Shown here piece by piece: positions 27,466 to 36,860 of a stretch of 64,000 nucleotides of DNA. The position numbers and the translations under genes were made by a program. How positions within the stretch are numbered: position 1 is the stretch's first letter; every line of letters begins with the position of its first letter. The stretch covers positions 1-64,000 of the forward strand of contig JAFDXE010000009.1 in the NCBI GenBank assembly GCA_018268085.1. Direction: 5' to 3'. The notes under the pieces are model-generated. The model was given only the letters and a program-made list of their open reading frames with translations. It searched no databases and was not told the DNA's origin. The DNA comes from Bacteroidota bacterium (GTDB taxonomy: Bacteria; Bacteroidota; Bacteroidia; Chitinophagales; Chitinophagaceae).

Positions 27466-28935
27466 ATGCAACAGCACAAGGCGATAATCATTGGTTCGGG
27501 TGTAGCAGGACTGGCTGCAGCCATTCGCCTTGCAGTAAGAGGTTTTGATGTGGTAGTATATGAAAAAAATGAACGGGCCGGCGGCAAAATTGCAGTAATT
27601 GAAAAAGACGGGTTCAGGTTTGATGCCGGTCCTTCATTATTTACACAGCCTGCTAATATTGAAGCGTTATTTGAACTCGCCGGTGAAAATATGGATGACT
27701 ATTTTTCTTACCAGCCGGTAACGGTTGCCTGCCGTTATTTTTTTGAGAACGGGAAAGTAATTAATGGGTACACAGATCCAAATCAATTCGCAGCAGAAAT
27801 GCAGGAAAAAACAGGCGAACCCAGGGAAAACATTTTGCGCTATTTGCACAATGCCGGCAAACGTTACTCCTATTTAGGCAATATCTTTCTCGAACATTCG
27901 CTTCATGATAAAAAAACCTGGTTCACAAAAGATATTTTTAAAGCCCTGCAACATACGAGAGCGTCATACCTGTTTACCAGCCTGAATACATACAATTCAA
28001 AACAATTTGTTGCGGCAGAAACCATTCAGCTCTTTAATCGCTTTGCCACGTATAACGGCAGCAACCCGTATAAAGCCCCGGCCATGCTCAGCATGATCGC
28101 TCACGTGGAATTCAATGAAGGAATTTACTATCCGAAAAACGGGATGATAAGTATTGCAGAAGCATTGTATAAACTGGCACTTAAAAAAAATGTACGGTTC
28201 TGTTTTAATACCGCTGTTTCTAAAATTTTGTACAGCAACAACAAAGCTGAAGGCATCGAGGTACATAACGATAAGGTTTATGCGCCCGTTATTGTTTCCA
28301 ATGCGGATATAAATGATACATACCGTTACCTGCTTGGCAACCAGCAACGGTTCAGCAGGTTGCAAAAGCAGGAACGAAGCAGCAGTGCCGTAATTTTTTA
28401 TTGGGGCATAAAAAAACAATTCCCCCAACTCGATTTGCATAATATACTTTTTGCGAAAGACTATGCAGCCGAATTTGATCATGTATTCAATAAGAAAAAT
28501 ATTTACAATGATCCAACGGTTTACATCAACATTACAACTAAATATGATCCATCACATGCACCTGAAGGAAAAGAGAACTGGTTTGTGATGATCAATGTTC
28601 CTTCAGACAGCGGGCAACAATGGAATGAATTGGTGATTGAATTGAAACAATACGTTGTACATAAGATAAACCGATTGTTGAAAACATCTATAGAATCGCT
28701 TATTGAAACAGAAGAAATATACACACCGCAAACGATCGCTGGTAAAATGGGCAGTTATAGGGGAGCATTGTACGGAGCCAGTTCCAACTCAAGGCTATCG
28801 GCATTTCTGCGGCATCCAAATGTAGTTTCTTCCATAAAAGGATTGTATTGTTGCGGCGGAACAGTTCACCCGGGCGGAGGCATTCCGCTTTGCCTTAAAA
28901 GTGCCAAAATTGTAGATTCATATATTACTGTATAA
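27466..28935 (+). CDS. crtD: CrtI-family carotenoid 3,4-desaturase (CrtD-like)
   Basis: 489 residues. FAD motif GSGVAGLAAAIRLAVRGFDVVVYEKNERAGGKI and C-terminal CCGGTVHPGGGIPLCLKSAKIV, both CrtI-family. The second desaturase in a Bacteroidota cluster with a CruF-type hydratase is normally CrtD, which desaturates a 1-hydroxy-carotenoid at C3-C4; the HPGGGIPL version fits that group. It lies between crtB and the hydratase gene. Function inferred from family plus context; a ketocarotenoid oxygenase is less likely. Confidence 0.85.
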   Translation: MQQHKAIIIGSGVAGLAAAIRLAVRGFDVVVYEKNERAGGKIAVIEKDGFRFDAGPSLFTQPANIEALFELAGENMDDYFSYQPVTVACRYFFENGKVINGYTDPNQFAAEMQEKTGEPRENILRYLHNAGKRYSYLGNIFLEHSLHDKKTWFTKDIFKALQHTRASYLFTSLNTYNSKQFVAAETIQLFNRFATYNGSNPYKAPAMLSMIAHVEFNEGIYYPKNGMISIAEALYKLALKKNVRFCFNTAVSKILYSNNKAEGIEVHNDKVYAPVIVSNADINDTYRYLLGNQQRFSRLQKQERSSSAVIFYWGIKKQFPQLDLHNILFAKDYAAEFDHVFNKKNIYNDPTVYINITTKYDPSHAPEGKENWFVMINVPSDSGQQWNELVIELKQYVVHKINRLLKTSIESLIETEEIYTPQTIAGKMGSYRGALYGASSNSRLSAFLRHPNVVSSIKGLYCCGGTVHPGGGIPLCLKSAKIVDSYITV

Positions 28936-29007
28936 ATTAAACAGATCAACATCCACACAGCAGGTAAAACGATATCGAATCATTCCATCATCACAAAACA
29001 ACGGGTT

Positions 29008-29655
29008 GTGCTCTCCATAGCCATATTGTTTCACCTCGTTGGGTTTGCCGGCATCGTATTTTTTAATAAATCTTTTTTTGCAGCCACGGGTTTGTTTCAC
29101 ATGGCGCTCATGTTTGGGTTGTTATTGTTGTCAACAAATTCAACAGCACGGAATCTTTGGTTATTCATAGCTGCCTGTTTCATTACAGGAATGCTGGTAG
29201 AAATAGTGGGCGTACACACGGGTTGGTTGTTCGGAAATTACCAGTATGAAAATATGCCGGGGCCTTCCGTTTACGGTGTTCCTTTAATTATAGGATTAAA
29301 CTGGTTCATCAGCATTTATTGCGCAGGCATATCAGCACACAGTATTACAAGCCACTTTAATAAATATTTCGCCGGAATGAATAAAGCTGCTGCAACGGCT
29401 GTACGCATTTTCATTGCCGCTTCTCTTACCGTACTGCTGGATGTATTGTTAGAACCGGTGGCCATTGCATTACACTGGTGGCGATGGCTGGGCGACGGAA
29501 AAGTTCCTGTGTATAATTATATCTGCTGGTGGCTCATCAGCGCCGTATTACTCATACTGTTTGAACAACTGAAACTCAGCAAAGAAAATAAATTTGCACC
29601 TGCACTTTTGATCATACAATTATTGTTCTTTTTTATTTTACAATTATGGATATGA
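29008..29655 (+). CDS. cruF: Carotenoid 1,2-hydratase-like membrane protein (CruF, DUF422)
   Basis: 215 residues from a GTG at 29008; seven or so membrane segments. The conserved block VEIVGVHTGWLFGNYQYENMPGPSVYGVPLIIGLNWF and DVLLEPVAIALHWWRW mark the DUF422/CruF family, which hydrates the acyclic end of gamma-carotene or lycopene. Sequence resembling the family's N-terminus (SIITKQRVV) extends upstream in frame to the crtD stop but contains no ATG, GTG or TTG before 29008, so the true start may be an ATC or ATT near 28987. The gene overlaps crtZ by 10 bp. Confidence 0.87.
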   Translation: MLSIAILFHLVGFAGIVFFNKSFFAATGLFHMALMFGLLLLSTNSTARNLWLFIAACFITGMLVEIVGVHTGWLFGNYQYENMPGPSVYGVPLIIGLNWFISIYCAGISAHSITSHFNKYFAGMNKAAATAVRIFIAASLTVLLDVLLEPVAIALHWWRWLGDGKVPVYNYICWWLISAVLLILFEQLKLSKENKFAPALLIIQLLFFFILQLWI

Positions 29656-30137
29656 AATGGTATATATTTTTACTGATTGTATTCGCTGCCTTCGCAGCTA
29701 TGGAAGCCGTTGCCTGGTTAACACACCGGTATGTGATGCATGGATTTTTATGGAACCTGCATAAAGATCATCACCAGCCCACAGGAAAAGGCATTGAAAA
29801 AAATGACAGCTTCTTCTTAATCTTCGCAGTGCCCTGTTGGTTAAGTATCCAGTTTGGATTGATGTATCACATCCAATGGCTGGCAGCAATCGGGTTTGGA
29901 ATAGGTTTATACGGCTTCGCTTATTTTATAGTTCATGAGATCATTATTCACCAGCGAATAAAAATTTTCAGCAGGAGTAATAACATCTATATACGTGCTA
30001 TACGCTGGGCACATAAAATGCATCATAAACACCCGGGTAAAGAGCATGGTGAAAGTTTTGGTATGCTGATCGTAGCGGCTAAATACTGGAAAAAAGTAAA
30101 AGACGACCGAAAGAGAATTATAGCTGAATCTGTATAA
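29646..30137 (+). CDS. crtZ: Beta-carotene hydroxylase
   Basis: 163 residues, four membrane segments. The di-iron histidine motifs are all present: H27RYVMH32, H39KDHH43, H97EIIIH102 and H123KMHHKH129. CrtZ adds 3-hydroxyl groups to beta-ionone rings with O2. It starts inside the end of the cruF gene, indicating translational coupling. An ATG two codons later (29652) is an alternative start. Confidence 0.94.
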   Translation: MDMKWYIFLLIVFAAFAAMEAVAWLTHRYVMHGFLWNLHKDHHQPTGKGIEKNDSFFLIFAVPCWLSIQFGLMYHIQWLAAIGFGIGLYGFAYFIVHEIIIHQRIKIFSRSNNIYIRAIRWAHKMHHKHPGKEHGESFGMLIVAAKYWKKVKDDRKRIIAESV

Positions 30138-30174
30138 CTTTTAAATTAACAACATTCAACCCCAGTTTACATAC

Positions 30175-30849
30175 TTGCTGATCATGCTTGGTTCATTGGC
30201 CGGGCCATTACTGCTAAGCTTCGATAAAAAAGTTTCGTTTTACCGGAAATGGAAATATTTATTTCCTGCAATGATCTTCCCTGCTGCATTATATATTGCC
30301 TGGGATATTTACTTTACCGGCAAAAATGTATGGCAGTTTAATCCAGATTATATTACCGGTAATTATTTTTTCAATCTCCCGGTAGAAGAAGTGATGTTCT
30401 TTTTTATCGTTCCGTATTGTGCCGTATTTATTTACGAATGCATGCGCTGTTATTTTCCTAAACTAAAAGATCCTAGATCCATTGTTGCTTTTACCATCAT
30501 CTTATCATTGGGATTGCTTGTTGCCGGTTTAATTTTTCACAATGAAATGTACACTGTTTTTACATTTGTACTAACGGCGGTTTTCATGCTGCTGTTTATC
30601 CTCTTCAAAAATAAATTCCCAGAGCTACACCTGACTACATTCTTTATCTCATACGCCATCACGTTAATTCCATTCCTTGTAGTAAATGGTTTGCTTACGG
30701 CCTTACCTGTTGTTCAGTATAACGACCAGGAAAATCTTGGAATACGCATCTATACGATTCCGCTGGAAGATGTATTTTACGGAATGCTGCTGATCTTTTT
30801 AAATGTATTGATCTTTGAGTGGTTGCGAACCAGAACAAAAAAAGCATAA
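30175..30849 (+). CDS. crtYcd: Lycopene cyclase, fused CrtYc-CrtYd type
   Basis: 224 residues with about seven membrane segments and two homologous halves: NLPVEEVMFFFIVPYC in the first, TIPLEDVFYGMLLIF in the second. These P-x-E-E/D motifs mark the heterodimeric-type (CarR/CrtYcd) beta-cyclases, here fused as in other Bacteroidota. It forms beta-ionone rings. The TTG at 30175 is only a conventional choice: the family start M-x-QFTYLLI aligns to an upstream in-frame ATT CAA CCC CAG at 30154, with no ATG. Confidence 0.9.
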   Translation: MLIMLGSLAGPLLLSFDKKVSFYRKWKYLFPAMIFPAALYIAWDIYFTGKNVWQFNPDYITGNYFFNLPVEEVMFFFIVPYCAVFIYECMRCYFPKLKDPRSIVAFTIILSLGLLVAGLIFHNEMYTVFTFVLTAVFMLLFILFKNKFPELHLTTFFISYAITLIPFLVVNGLLTALPVVQYNDQENLGIRIYTIPLEDVFYGMLLIFLNVLIFEWLRTRTKKA

Positions 30850-30850
30850 T

Positions 30851-31615
30851 TTATTTTCCTTCCGCCCATTGTTTAAAAGCGATCACACGCTCCCGGCTGA
30901 TAATAAATTCTTCTGTAGCCGATACATTTTTCATATTCAGTTTTAAACGGTTTCCCGGAAAAGGTTTAACCGCTTCAATCATTTTACTGTGTACAATAAT
31001 TTTACGGTTGATGCGGAAAAATAAATGCGGATCAACGAGTGTTTCAATTTTATCGATGGTATAATTTACAACGAACCTGTTGTTATCGGCATCTGTGAGA
31101 TAAGCCGTTTTATTGTCGGCAAAAAAATAAGCCACTTCATCTGTTTGAATAAAGAAAGTGCGTTGGCCCACTTTAGCCAGGAAGCGATCTTTATACTTCG
31201 GCAGGAAAAATTCGGAGAGAGAACTTGTCCAGTTATTCATCACCTGTTTTGAAAATACAGACGGCATTGCCTGGTATTTACGGATGGCAGCAGCAAGCGC
31301 TTCCAGTGTTACCGGTTTTAAAATATAATCTACGCTGTAATGCTGAAATGCCGCCAGTGCAAAACTATCATACGCTGTGGTGAAAATAACGGGTTTATCT
31401 AAACGCACCTGGTTAAAAATCTCAAAACTGTGTCCATCTGATAACTGGATATCCATCAGCAATAAATCGGGATGTGGTTTTTGCTGTAACCATTGCACTG
31501 TTTCTTCAATACTTTCCAGGCTGGCATCTACCTGTATATGTTCATCATATTGCTGCAACAACAACTTCAATCTTTGCGCCGCCAGTGGTTCGTCTTCAAT
31601 TATCAGCACGTTCAT
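30851..31615 (-). CDS. LytTR-family response regulator
   Basis: 254 residues. Receiver domain VLIIEDEPLAAQRLKLLL with acceptor Asp in LLLMDIQLSDG and the lysine in DYILKPV, followed by a C-terminal LytTR DNA-binding domain (DEVAYFFADNKTAYL, HLFFRINRKIIVHSKMI). It begins 4 bp after the kinase gene stop, so the two form a two-component operon. It converges on crtYcd with one base between stops. Target unknown. Confidence 0.93.
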   Translation of the reverse strand: MNVLIIEDEPLAAQRLKLLLQQYDEHIQVDASLESIEETVQWLQQKPHPDLLLMDIQLSDGHSFEIFNQVRLDKPVIFTTAYDSFALAAFQHYSVDYILKPVTLEALAAAIRKYQAMPSVFSKQVMNNWTSSLSEFFLPKYKDRFLAKVGQRTFFIQTDEVAYFFADNKTAYLTDADNNRFVVNYTIDKIETLVDPHLFFRINRKIIVHSKMIEAVKPFPGNRLKLNMKNVSATEEFIISRERVIAFKQWAEGK

Positions 31616-31619
31616 TGCT

Positions 31620-32648
31620 TCAGTTTTTATTGATCAATGGTAAAGCAACACTAAACTGCCCGGTATTGTTTTGTACAATCACTTCTTTATTGCTTACAAG
31701 TTTATATCGCTTAATAATATTCTGTAGCCCGATGCCGGTGGAGGTTTCTATTGATTTTTTAGGTTGCAGGTTGTTAGAAACCACCAGTGTATTGTTGCCA
31801 TTGGTATGCACACTGATGAACAGCGGTTTTTGGCGGCTGATGATATTGTGTTTAATGGCGTTTTCGATCAGCAGTTGTAAAGATGCCGGAACGATCAAAG
31901 CATTTCGCTGCTGGTCGTTGATCAGTATCTCTACATGCAAACCTTCGCTGAATCTTTTTTGTAAAAGAAATATATAGGGATCAATGAAATGTAGTTCTTT
32001 GTCGAGTTCTACCAGTTCCTTATCATGATAATTTAAAATGTACCGGTACACTTTCGAAAACTCTTCAATAAACCTGTTGGCTTCATTATTATTCTGCAAA
32101 ATAAGCGACGATAATACATTCAGGTTATTGAATAAGAAATGAGGATTGAGTTGATTTTTTACTACCTGTAATTCTGCCTGCACCGACATCTGCCGGAGGT
32201 TATTGGCTTCCTCCATCTTTATTTTATATTCATTGATATAAAACACGATCACGTTTACCAGGTGAAACAGCAGGTTAGCCAGCCATGCGTAAATAAGATT
32301 GAGTTTAAGTGGCTCTATTGTATCTTCCAGCGAATGATTTTTGATGCCCATACCCACCAACAGTACAATACCGGTGGTGAGCAGCGTGGTAAGTACAGAG
32401 CCAACGATAAAAAATATTACGAGACCACGAAGTGTGTCGGTAAGATGAGAGATGTAACTTTTTAAAACAGGTTCTGTAATCCTGTTAGATTCCCAGATGG
32501 CGAAAGTGATAGTGAGGATGGTTGCAAATGCGAGGTACCATTCTATATTTATCCTGAAATAATAATACACCCTGCACAATTCTGTACTCAGGTAAGTGTA
32601 GAGCGACAACAAAAAAACAAACAGGTACCTAAATCTATGCCTGAACAT
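31620..32648 (-). CDS. Sensor histidine kinase, LytS/His_kinase (PF06580) type
   Basis: 342 residues. Four membrane helices occupy about 1-140, then a coiled-coil (MEEANNLRQMSVQAELQVVKNQ), the phosphoacceptor region LNPHFLFNNLNVLSSLIL, and an ATPase domain with LLIENAIKHN (N box) and GIGLQNI (G box). It phosphorylates the LytTR regulator encoded just downstream. Stimulus unknown; the position beside the carotenoid and photolyase genes is suggestive only. Confidence 0.92.
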   Translation of the reverse strand: MFRHRFRYLFVFLLSLYTYLSTELCRVYYYFRINIEWYLAFATILTITFAIWESNRITEPVLKSYISHLTDTLRGLVIFFIVGSVLTTLLTTGIVLLVGMGIKNHSLEDTIEPLKLNLIYAWLANLLFHLVNVIVFYINEYKIKMEEANNLRQMSVQAELQVVKNQLNPHFLFNNLNVLSSLILQNNNEANRFIEEFSKVYRYILNYHDKELVELDKELHFIDPYIFLLQKRFSEGLHVEILINDQQRNALIVPASLQLLIENAIKHNIISRQKPLFISVHTNGNNTLVVSNNLQPKKSIETSTGIGLQNIIKRYKLVSNKEVIVQNNTGQFSVALPLINKN

Positions 32649-32724
32649 AGTATTTCATTTAAAGCATCAACGGTTTACAAGTATAAATTGTTCACCGTTG
32701 ATGCCTGTTTTTAGTATGGTTAGA

Positions 32725-33669
32725 TTATGGAAGCAACACCCTGTCGATCAGGTGTACCACGCCATTGGTACAAACGATATCGGTAGCAGTGATATTCGAT
32801 TTGTTGGTACCATTGGAAGCGCCAAGGATCGTTGGGCCACCACCGGTGCCATTGGTAAGATTAACAGTAGTAGCACCTCCTGCAAACATGGTGAGTGAAC
32901 CATTGGAAAGATCTGAAGAAAATGCTCTTCCGCCTACAACATGGTATGTTAATACAGCAGTAAGTGTGCTCAATGGAATTTCGTTGATGTCATTCAGTCC
33001 GAGGGCATTTAATAAATCAGTAAACGCCTGGTTAGATGGTGCAAAAACGGTTAAGGTAGCGGTGCTCAATGTACTTCCCAGTCCTGCAATGGTGGCAGCT
33101 TTCACCAATGAATCCAAACCGGCATCGGTAGCTGTTTCTACAATATTGCCTGTTGGGGGAAGGAGTACACGACCGATTTTATGAATAACACCATTATCTG
33201 CAATGATATCAGCAGTAGTAACTTTTACGCCGTTTACGAATACTCCATTTGCATTCTTTGTAACAAACACTGAATCGCCGCTTGCAGTGATCACTTTGGC
33301 ATTTGGCCCGGCAGGTACATCAGCAGCCAGTACTTTTGATCCGAGCGTATGGTACAATAAAATTTCACTCAATGCAGAAGCAGGCAAAGCATCTATAACA
33401 GATGATGTTATTCCTGCTGCATTGAAAGCAGCATCATCGGGCGCAAATACTGTAAACGGACCGGTACCTTTCAAAGTACCATCTAATCCGGCTTTAATCA
33501 CTGCTTTCTCAAGCAACGATAAATTTGCATCCGCTACTACTTTATCCGTAATGGTGTTTGATACCTGGATTGGATCATCATCTTTTTTACAGGACGAAGC
33601 CAACGTAATAAATAATATGCCCGTTAACAACATAGGCATGAACCGTGTAATTTTCATTTTCATTTTCAT
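32725..33669 (-). CDS. Fasciclin (FAS1) domain lipoprotein
   Basis: About 314 residues from the ATG at 33669 (further in-frame ATGs at 33663 and 33657). Signal LLTGILFITLASSC is a lipobox. Two FAS1 domains follow; each has TVFAPDDAAFNA or TVFAPSNQAFTDLL and ends with a NGVIHxIxxVLLP box. FAS1 proteins are exported adhesion-type modules, anchored here to the membrane by lipid. Function beyond that is unknown. Confidence 0.92.
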   Translation of the reverse strand: MKMKMKITRFMPMLLTGILFITLASSCKKDDDPIQVSNTITDKVVADANLSLLEKAVIKAGLDGTLKGTGPFTVFAPDDAAFNAAGITSSVIDALPASALSEILLYHTLGSKVLAADVPAGPNAKVITASGDSVFVTKNANGVFVNGVKVTTADIIADNGVIHKIGRVLLPPTGNIVETATDAGLDSLVKAATIAGLGSTLSTATLTVFAPSNQAFTDLLNALGLNDINEIPLSTLTAVLTYHVVGGRAFSSDLSNGSLTMFAGGATTVNLTNGTGGGPTILGASNGTNKSNITATDIVCTNGVVHLIDRVLLP

Positions 33670-33783
33670 GTTTAATAGTTTATACATTCTTAAACAAAAC
33701 AGGGCGCAGAAAAACAACTAAAGGGAGTGAACTGATATAAAATAAGGAGTGAATTGCAATTATTTTTTACGAAACGGCTATTG

Positions 33784-34482
33784 TTACCTAAGTACCGACA
33801 TGCCTCCATCAACATGGAAAACCTGGCCCGTTATCCAGCTACCCTTATCACTCAACAGCAAGGCGGCCAGTTCAGCAATATCTTCGCTATGGCCGATGCG
33901 TTGTAACGGGTGCCTTTTAGCAGCGGCTTCCTTTTTTTCTGCCGTATTTAATAACGCAGCCGCCAGGTTGGTATCTGTTAACGAGGGCGCAATGGCATTA
34001 CACCTTATTTTATTCGGGGCAAATTCTGCCGCCAGGCTTCGGGTTAATCCTTCCACTGCAGCTTTTGATGCAGCAATGCTGCTGTGAAATGGCATACCCG
34101 TACCGGCTGCTACAGAACTAAACAAACAAACAGATGCGGAATCACTTCGCTTTAATGCAGGCAAACAATATTGAATCAATGATACTGCGCCCGTTACATT
34201 GATGGTAAAATCATTGATAAAATCACGGCTGGTTAACCTTCCAAATGGTTTTAGGTTGATGGTTCCGGGGCAATAGAGTAATCCATCAAGTGCATCCGGT
34301 AATTGTATGGATTGCAAGGCATCGGCTGCCAGTACATCCAGGTAATAAATTTCAGCGCCGGTTTCATTCAGTGCTTCACTGTTGGTACGACTTACAGCAA
34401 TGATCTGATGATCGCTGATCATTTTTTTTACCACACTCAAACCAATTCCTTTTCCGGCACCGGCTATTAAAATTGTTTTCAT
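33784..34482 (-). CDS. SDR-family oxidoreductase lacking the catalytic Tyr
   Basis: 232 residues, classical SDR fold: GAGKGIGLSVV cofactor loop, YCPGTINLKPF in place of NNAG, Ser122/Ser123, then SSIAASKAAVEG where the usual Y-x3-K is I136-A-A-S-K140. The rest (RCNAIAPSLTDT, VDGGMSVL) is normal. Loss of Tyr suggests altered or no dehydrogenase chemistry. The gene is 12 bp downstream of the photolyase gene and probably co-transcribed with it. Confidence 0.9.
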   Translation of the reverse strand: MKTILIAGAGKGIGLSVVKKMISDHQIIAVSRTNSEALNETGAEIYYLDVLAADALQSIQLPDALDGLLYCPGTINLKPFGRLTSRDFINDFTINVTGAVSLIQYCLPALKRSDSASVCLFSSVAAGTGMPFHSSIAASKAAVEGLTRSLAAEFAPNKIRCNAIAPSLTDTNLAAALLNTAEKKEAAAKRHPLQRIGHSEDIAELAALLLSDKGSWITGQVFHVDGGMSVLR

Positions 34483-34494
34483 ATACGTTTACTT

Positions 34495-35970
34495 TTATGA
34501 TATTGTTGAAAGGAATGTTTCTGCTTTGGTTAATAATGTTTGTTGTTTTTCATTACTCCATGTATCAAAGGTTATCAACAGCATACCCAATCGCGGGTTC
34601 TGCGAAAAAAAATTCCTGTGTACATGCATGAAACGCCAGAACAATGCATCCCAAATTGCTGCCCAGGGTTCGCCCTTTGCATAATTGCTCATTTTAAAAA
34701 TATAGTTGGCTGAGCTGATGTATGGCTTGGTGCACATTAATCCACCGTCGGCAAATTGGGTCATGCCGTATATGTTCGGAACCATCACCCAGTCATACGC
34801 ATCTATATACATTTCCATAAACCACTTGTACACTTCATCCGGATCAAATTCACAGAGCAACATAAAATTGCCGAGTATCATCAATCGCTCAATGTGATGA
34901 TTGTATGCAGATTGCTGTAGTTTATGAATGGTTGTATCAATGGGCCTGATACCGGTGCTTCCATTGTAAAACGATGCAGGAATTTTACGCTTACATTTCC
35001 AGTAGTTGGTTGTTCGTTGCTGAACTCCCTTTTGAATATACAGCATGCGAATAAATTCTCTCCAGCCTGTTATCTGTCGTACGAATCCCTCGAGGCTGTT
35101 AAATGGAATCTGCTTATCCGCAGCAAAGGCAATGGCCTTTTGTACAACCTGCATGGGCAACAAAAGCCCTGTGTTCAGCAATGCACTCAATACAGAATGA
35201 TGAAGCTGTGTTGCATCGCTTACGATCGCATCTTCATATACACCAAATTCAGGGAAACGGTTTTGCAGAAAATCATCCAGCGCTTCTTCTGCCTGGGGGA
35301 AATCAATTGCATAAAAATACCGGGGGTTGATAACGCCGTTGTTGCCGGAAAAATATTGCTCAACATATTCTGCTGCTTCACTATGGTGTACAGAATCATA
35401 CTTCTTCATTACCGGTGGAATTTTCTTTGCCGGGTATTTCAGCCTGTTGGCTTCGTCGAAACTCCATTTGCCATTTACAGGTTTGCCTTTATCATCTACC
35501 AATAGCTTCCGCAGTTTTCGCTGTTGAATGTAAAAATCTGTTTGAAAATATTTTTTGTGTGATCCAATGTATGCATCCAGTTCTTCCGTTGTATTTATGA
35601 ATAAGGGATTGTGAAGAATGCTGTACGTTATATTTTTTGCTGTAGCGCCTTTTACTATTCTTTGTTGCAGCCAGTTATCACAGGGATCATACAACAGGAT
35701 ATTATCATACCCCTGTTCATATAAAAATGGAATGAGTGAACGTATGTCTGAAATTTTTTCGAATGCATTAATATAAGTAACCGGTATATCGTGTTTTTCG
35801 AGGTATGCCTGGTAGGCTTTCATCGAAGCACGGTGAAACAACAGCTTTTGTTTATGAAAATTATATTGCCGGAAAAAAAGAAATTCTTCAATAACGAAAA
35901 CCTGTTCGCAGTTTTTCAACGGCGTTATGTCTTTAAAAAGATTGTTGGGAAATATCAAAAAGCAGGGCAT
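34495..35970 (-). CDS. Cryptochrome/photolyase-family protein (FeS-BCP/PhrB-like branch)
   Basis: 491 residues. The N-terminal Rossmann part begins LIFPNNLF and the C-terminal FAD domain has GFVRQITGWREFIR, NHHIERLMILGNF, AYDWVMVPNIYGMTQFADGG and TKPYISSANYIFKMSNY, which identify the bacterial (6-4) photolyase-related branch, not class I CPD photolyases. In the [4Fe-4S] members, a CxxC and CPF follow the M-S-D-Y motif; here the corresponding stretch is AKGEPWAAIWDALFWRF with no Cys. It probably repairs UV lesions or senses blue light using FAD. Confidence 0.9.
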   Translation of the reverse strand: MPCFLIFPNNLFKDITPLKNCEQVFVIEEFLFFRQYNFHKQKLLFHRASMKAYQAYLEKHDIPVTYINAFEKISDIRSLIPFLYEQGYDNILLYDPCDNWLQQRIVKGATAKNITYSILHNPLFINTTEELDAYIGSHKKYFQTDFYIQQRKLRKLLVDDKGKPVNGKWSFDEANRLKYPAKKIPPVMKKYDSVHHSEAAEYVEQYFSGNNGVINPRYFYAIDFPQAEEALDDFLQNRFPEFGVYEDAIVSDATQLHHSVLSALLNTGLLLPMQVVQKAIAFAADKQIPFNSLEGFVRQITGWREFIRMLYIQKGVQQRTTNYWKCKRKIPASFYNGSTGIRPIDTTIHKLQQSAYNHHIERLMILGNFMLLCEFDPDEVYKWFMEMYIDAYDWVMVPNIYGMTQFADGGLMCTKPYISSANYIFKMSNYAKGEPWAAIWDALFWRFMHVHRNFFSQNPRLGMLLITFDTWSNEKQQTLLTKAETFLSTIS

Positions 35971-36043
35971 CAGGAACTAAACACGTATTGATGTGTATTT
36001 GTTCAAAGGAAACCATTGCTTTATTTTTTGCGTACAATAAAAA

Positions 36044-36066
36044 AGCGGCCGTTAAGCCGCTCATAA
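36044..36066 (-). terminator. Intrinsic terminator of the 36084 lipoprotein gene
   Basis: On the minus strand AGCGGC/GCCGCT forms a stem with a 6-nt loop, and T-rich tracts flank it on both sides. It lies between the lipoprotein stop and the photolyase start. Confidence 0.75.
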
Positions 36067-36083
36067 AAAAAGTTGTTAAGCAA

Positions 36084-36860
36084 TTATGGTTGTGTCAACT
36101 GTGCGTCTACGTTAGCCGTGTAAAAATTACTTCCGTTATCGCCTGAAAATTGTATTCCACAAAAGCTGATGCGTTGTTTGCCGCCAACATGACTGATATA
36201 CACTGGTTTGTCGGGTTGTGCCACCCAGTAAATTCCCTGGTTTACATCGCTGATGAATACCTGGTCAATATCGGCATACTCCGGAATGGGGTTGCTGGAT
36301 GTAACGTAAACACCATCTTCAAGATCGTGGGTATTCCAGTAATCCGACATCGTTATGCGCATATCACCATTAGCACTATTAGCGGTAACGCCATAACCTC
36401 CGGTAACAGCACCAAAATTTATAAAGGAAAAAGACTGGTCACCTAAAAACAGTGCGCTGGTAAAATCTGCGCTATTGTTGGTTAAAGAGCAGGAAGGCGT
36501 GCCCTGTGGGAAATTCACAGCAACATATACACTGTCAAATACACTTTCATTGCAATCATCGTAAGAAATTTTTACATGATACCAACCGCGGTCATAATAG
36601 TTAGCATCTGATGTTATGGTATTGTTTTGATAATAACTCTGGAAATAATTGGGGCCGGTCCAGTAGTAAGATGCCCCTTCAAGCGTATCGGCAGTGAGCA
36701 CAATTTCGTCTCCCTTATTAACAGCAGCAATTGGGTTGGCACGAAGCTGGGACAGTTTGTTACACTGTTCTTCCAATGAAACAGTATCATCCTTTACGCA
36801 GGATGCAAATAAAAATGAAATGGGAGCGAGTAAAAAGAGTAACAGATTTTTAGTTTTCAT
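36084..36860 (-). CDS. Putative lipoprotein with a PKD-like domain
   Basis: 258 residues. Signal LLFLLAPISFLFASC is a lipobox. An Ig/PKD-like segment at about 45-115 (GDEIVLTADTLEGASYYWTGP, YHVKISYDDCNESVFDSVYV) is followed by a beta-rich C-terminal domain of unknown family. Predicted to be anchored in an outer or inner membrane leaflet. Followed by an intrinsic terminator, so monocistronic. Confidence 0.8.
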   Translation of the reverse strand: MKTKNLLLFLLAPISFLFASCVKDDTVSLEEQCNKLSQLRANPIAAVNKGDEIVLTADTLEGASYYWTGPNYFQSYYQNNTITSDANYYDRGWYHVKISYDDCNESVFDSVYVAVNFPQGTPSCSLTNNSADFTSALFLGDQSFSFINFGAVTGGYGVTANSANGDMRITMSDYWNTHDLEDGVYVTSSNPIPEYADIDQVFISDVNQGIYWVAQPDKPVYISHVGGKQRISFCGIQFSGDNGSNFYTANVDAQLTQP

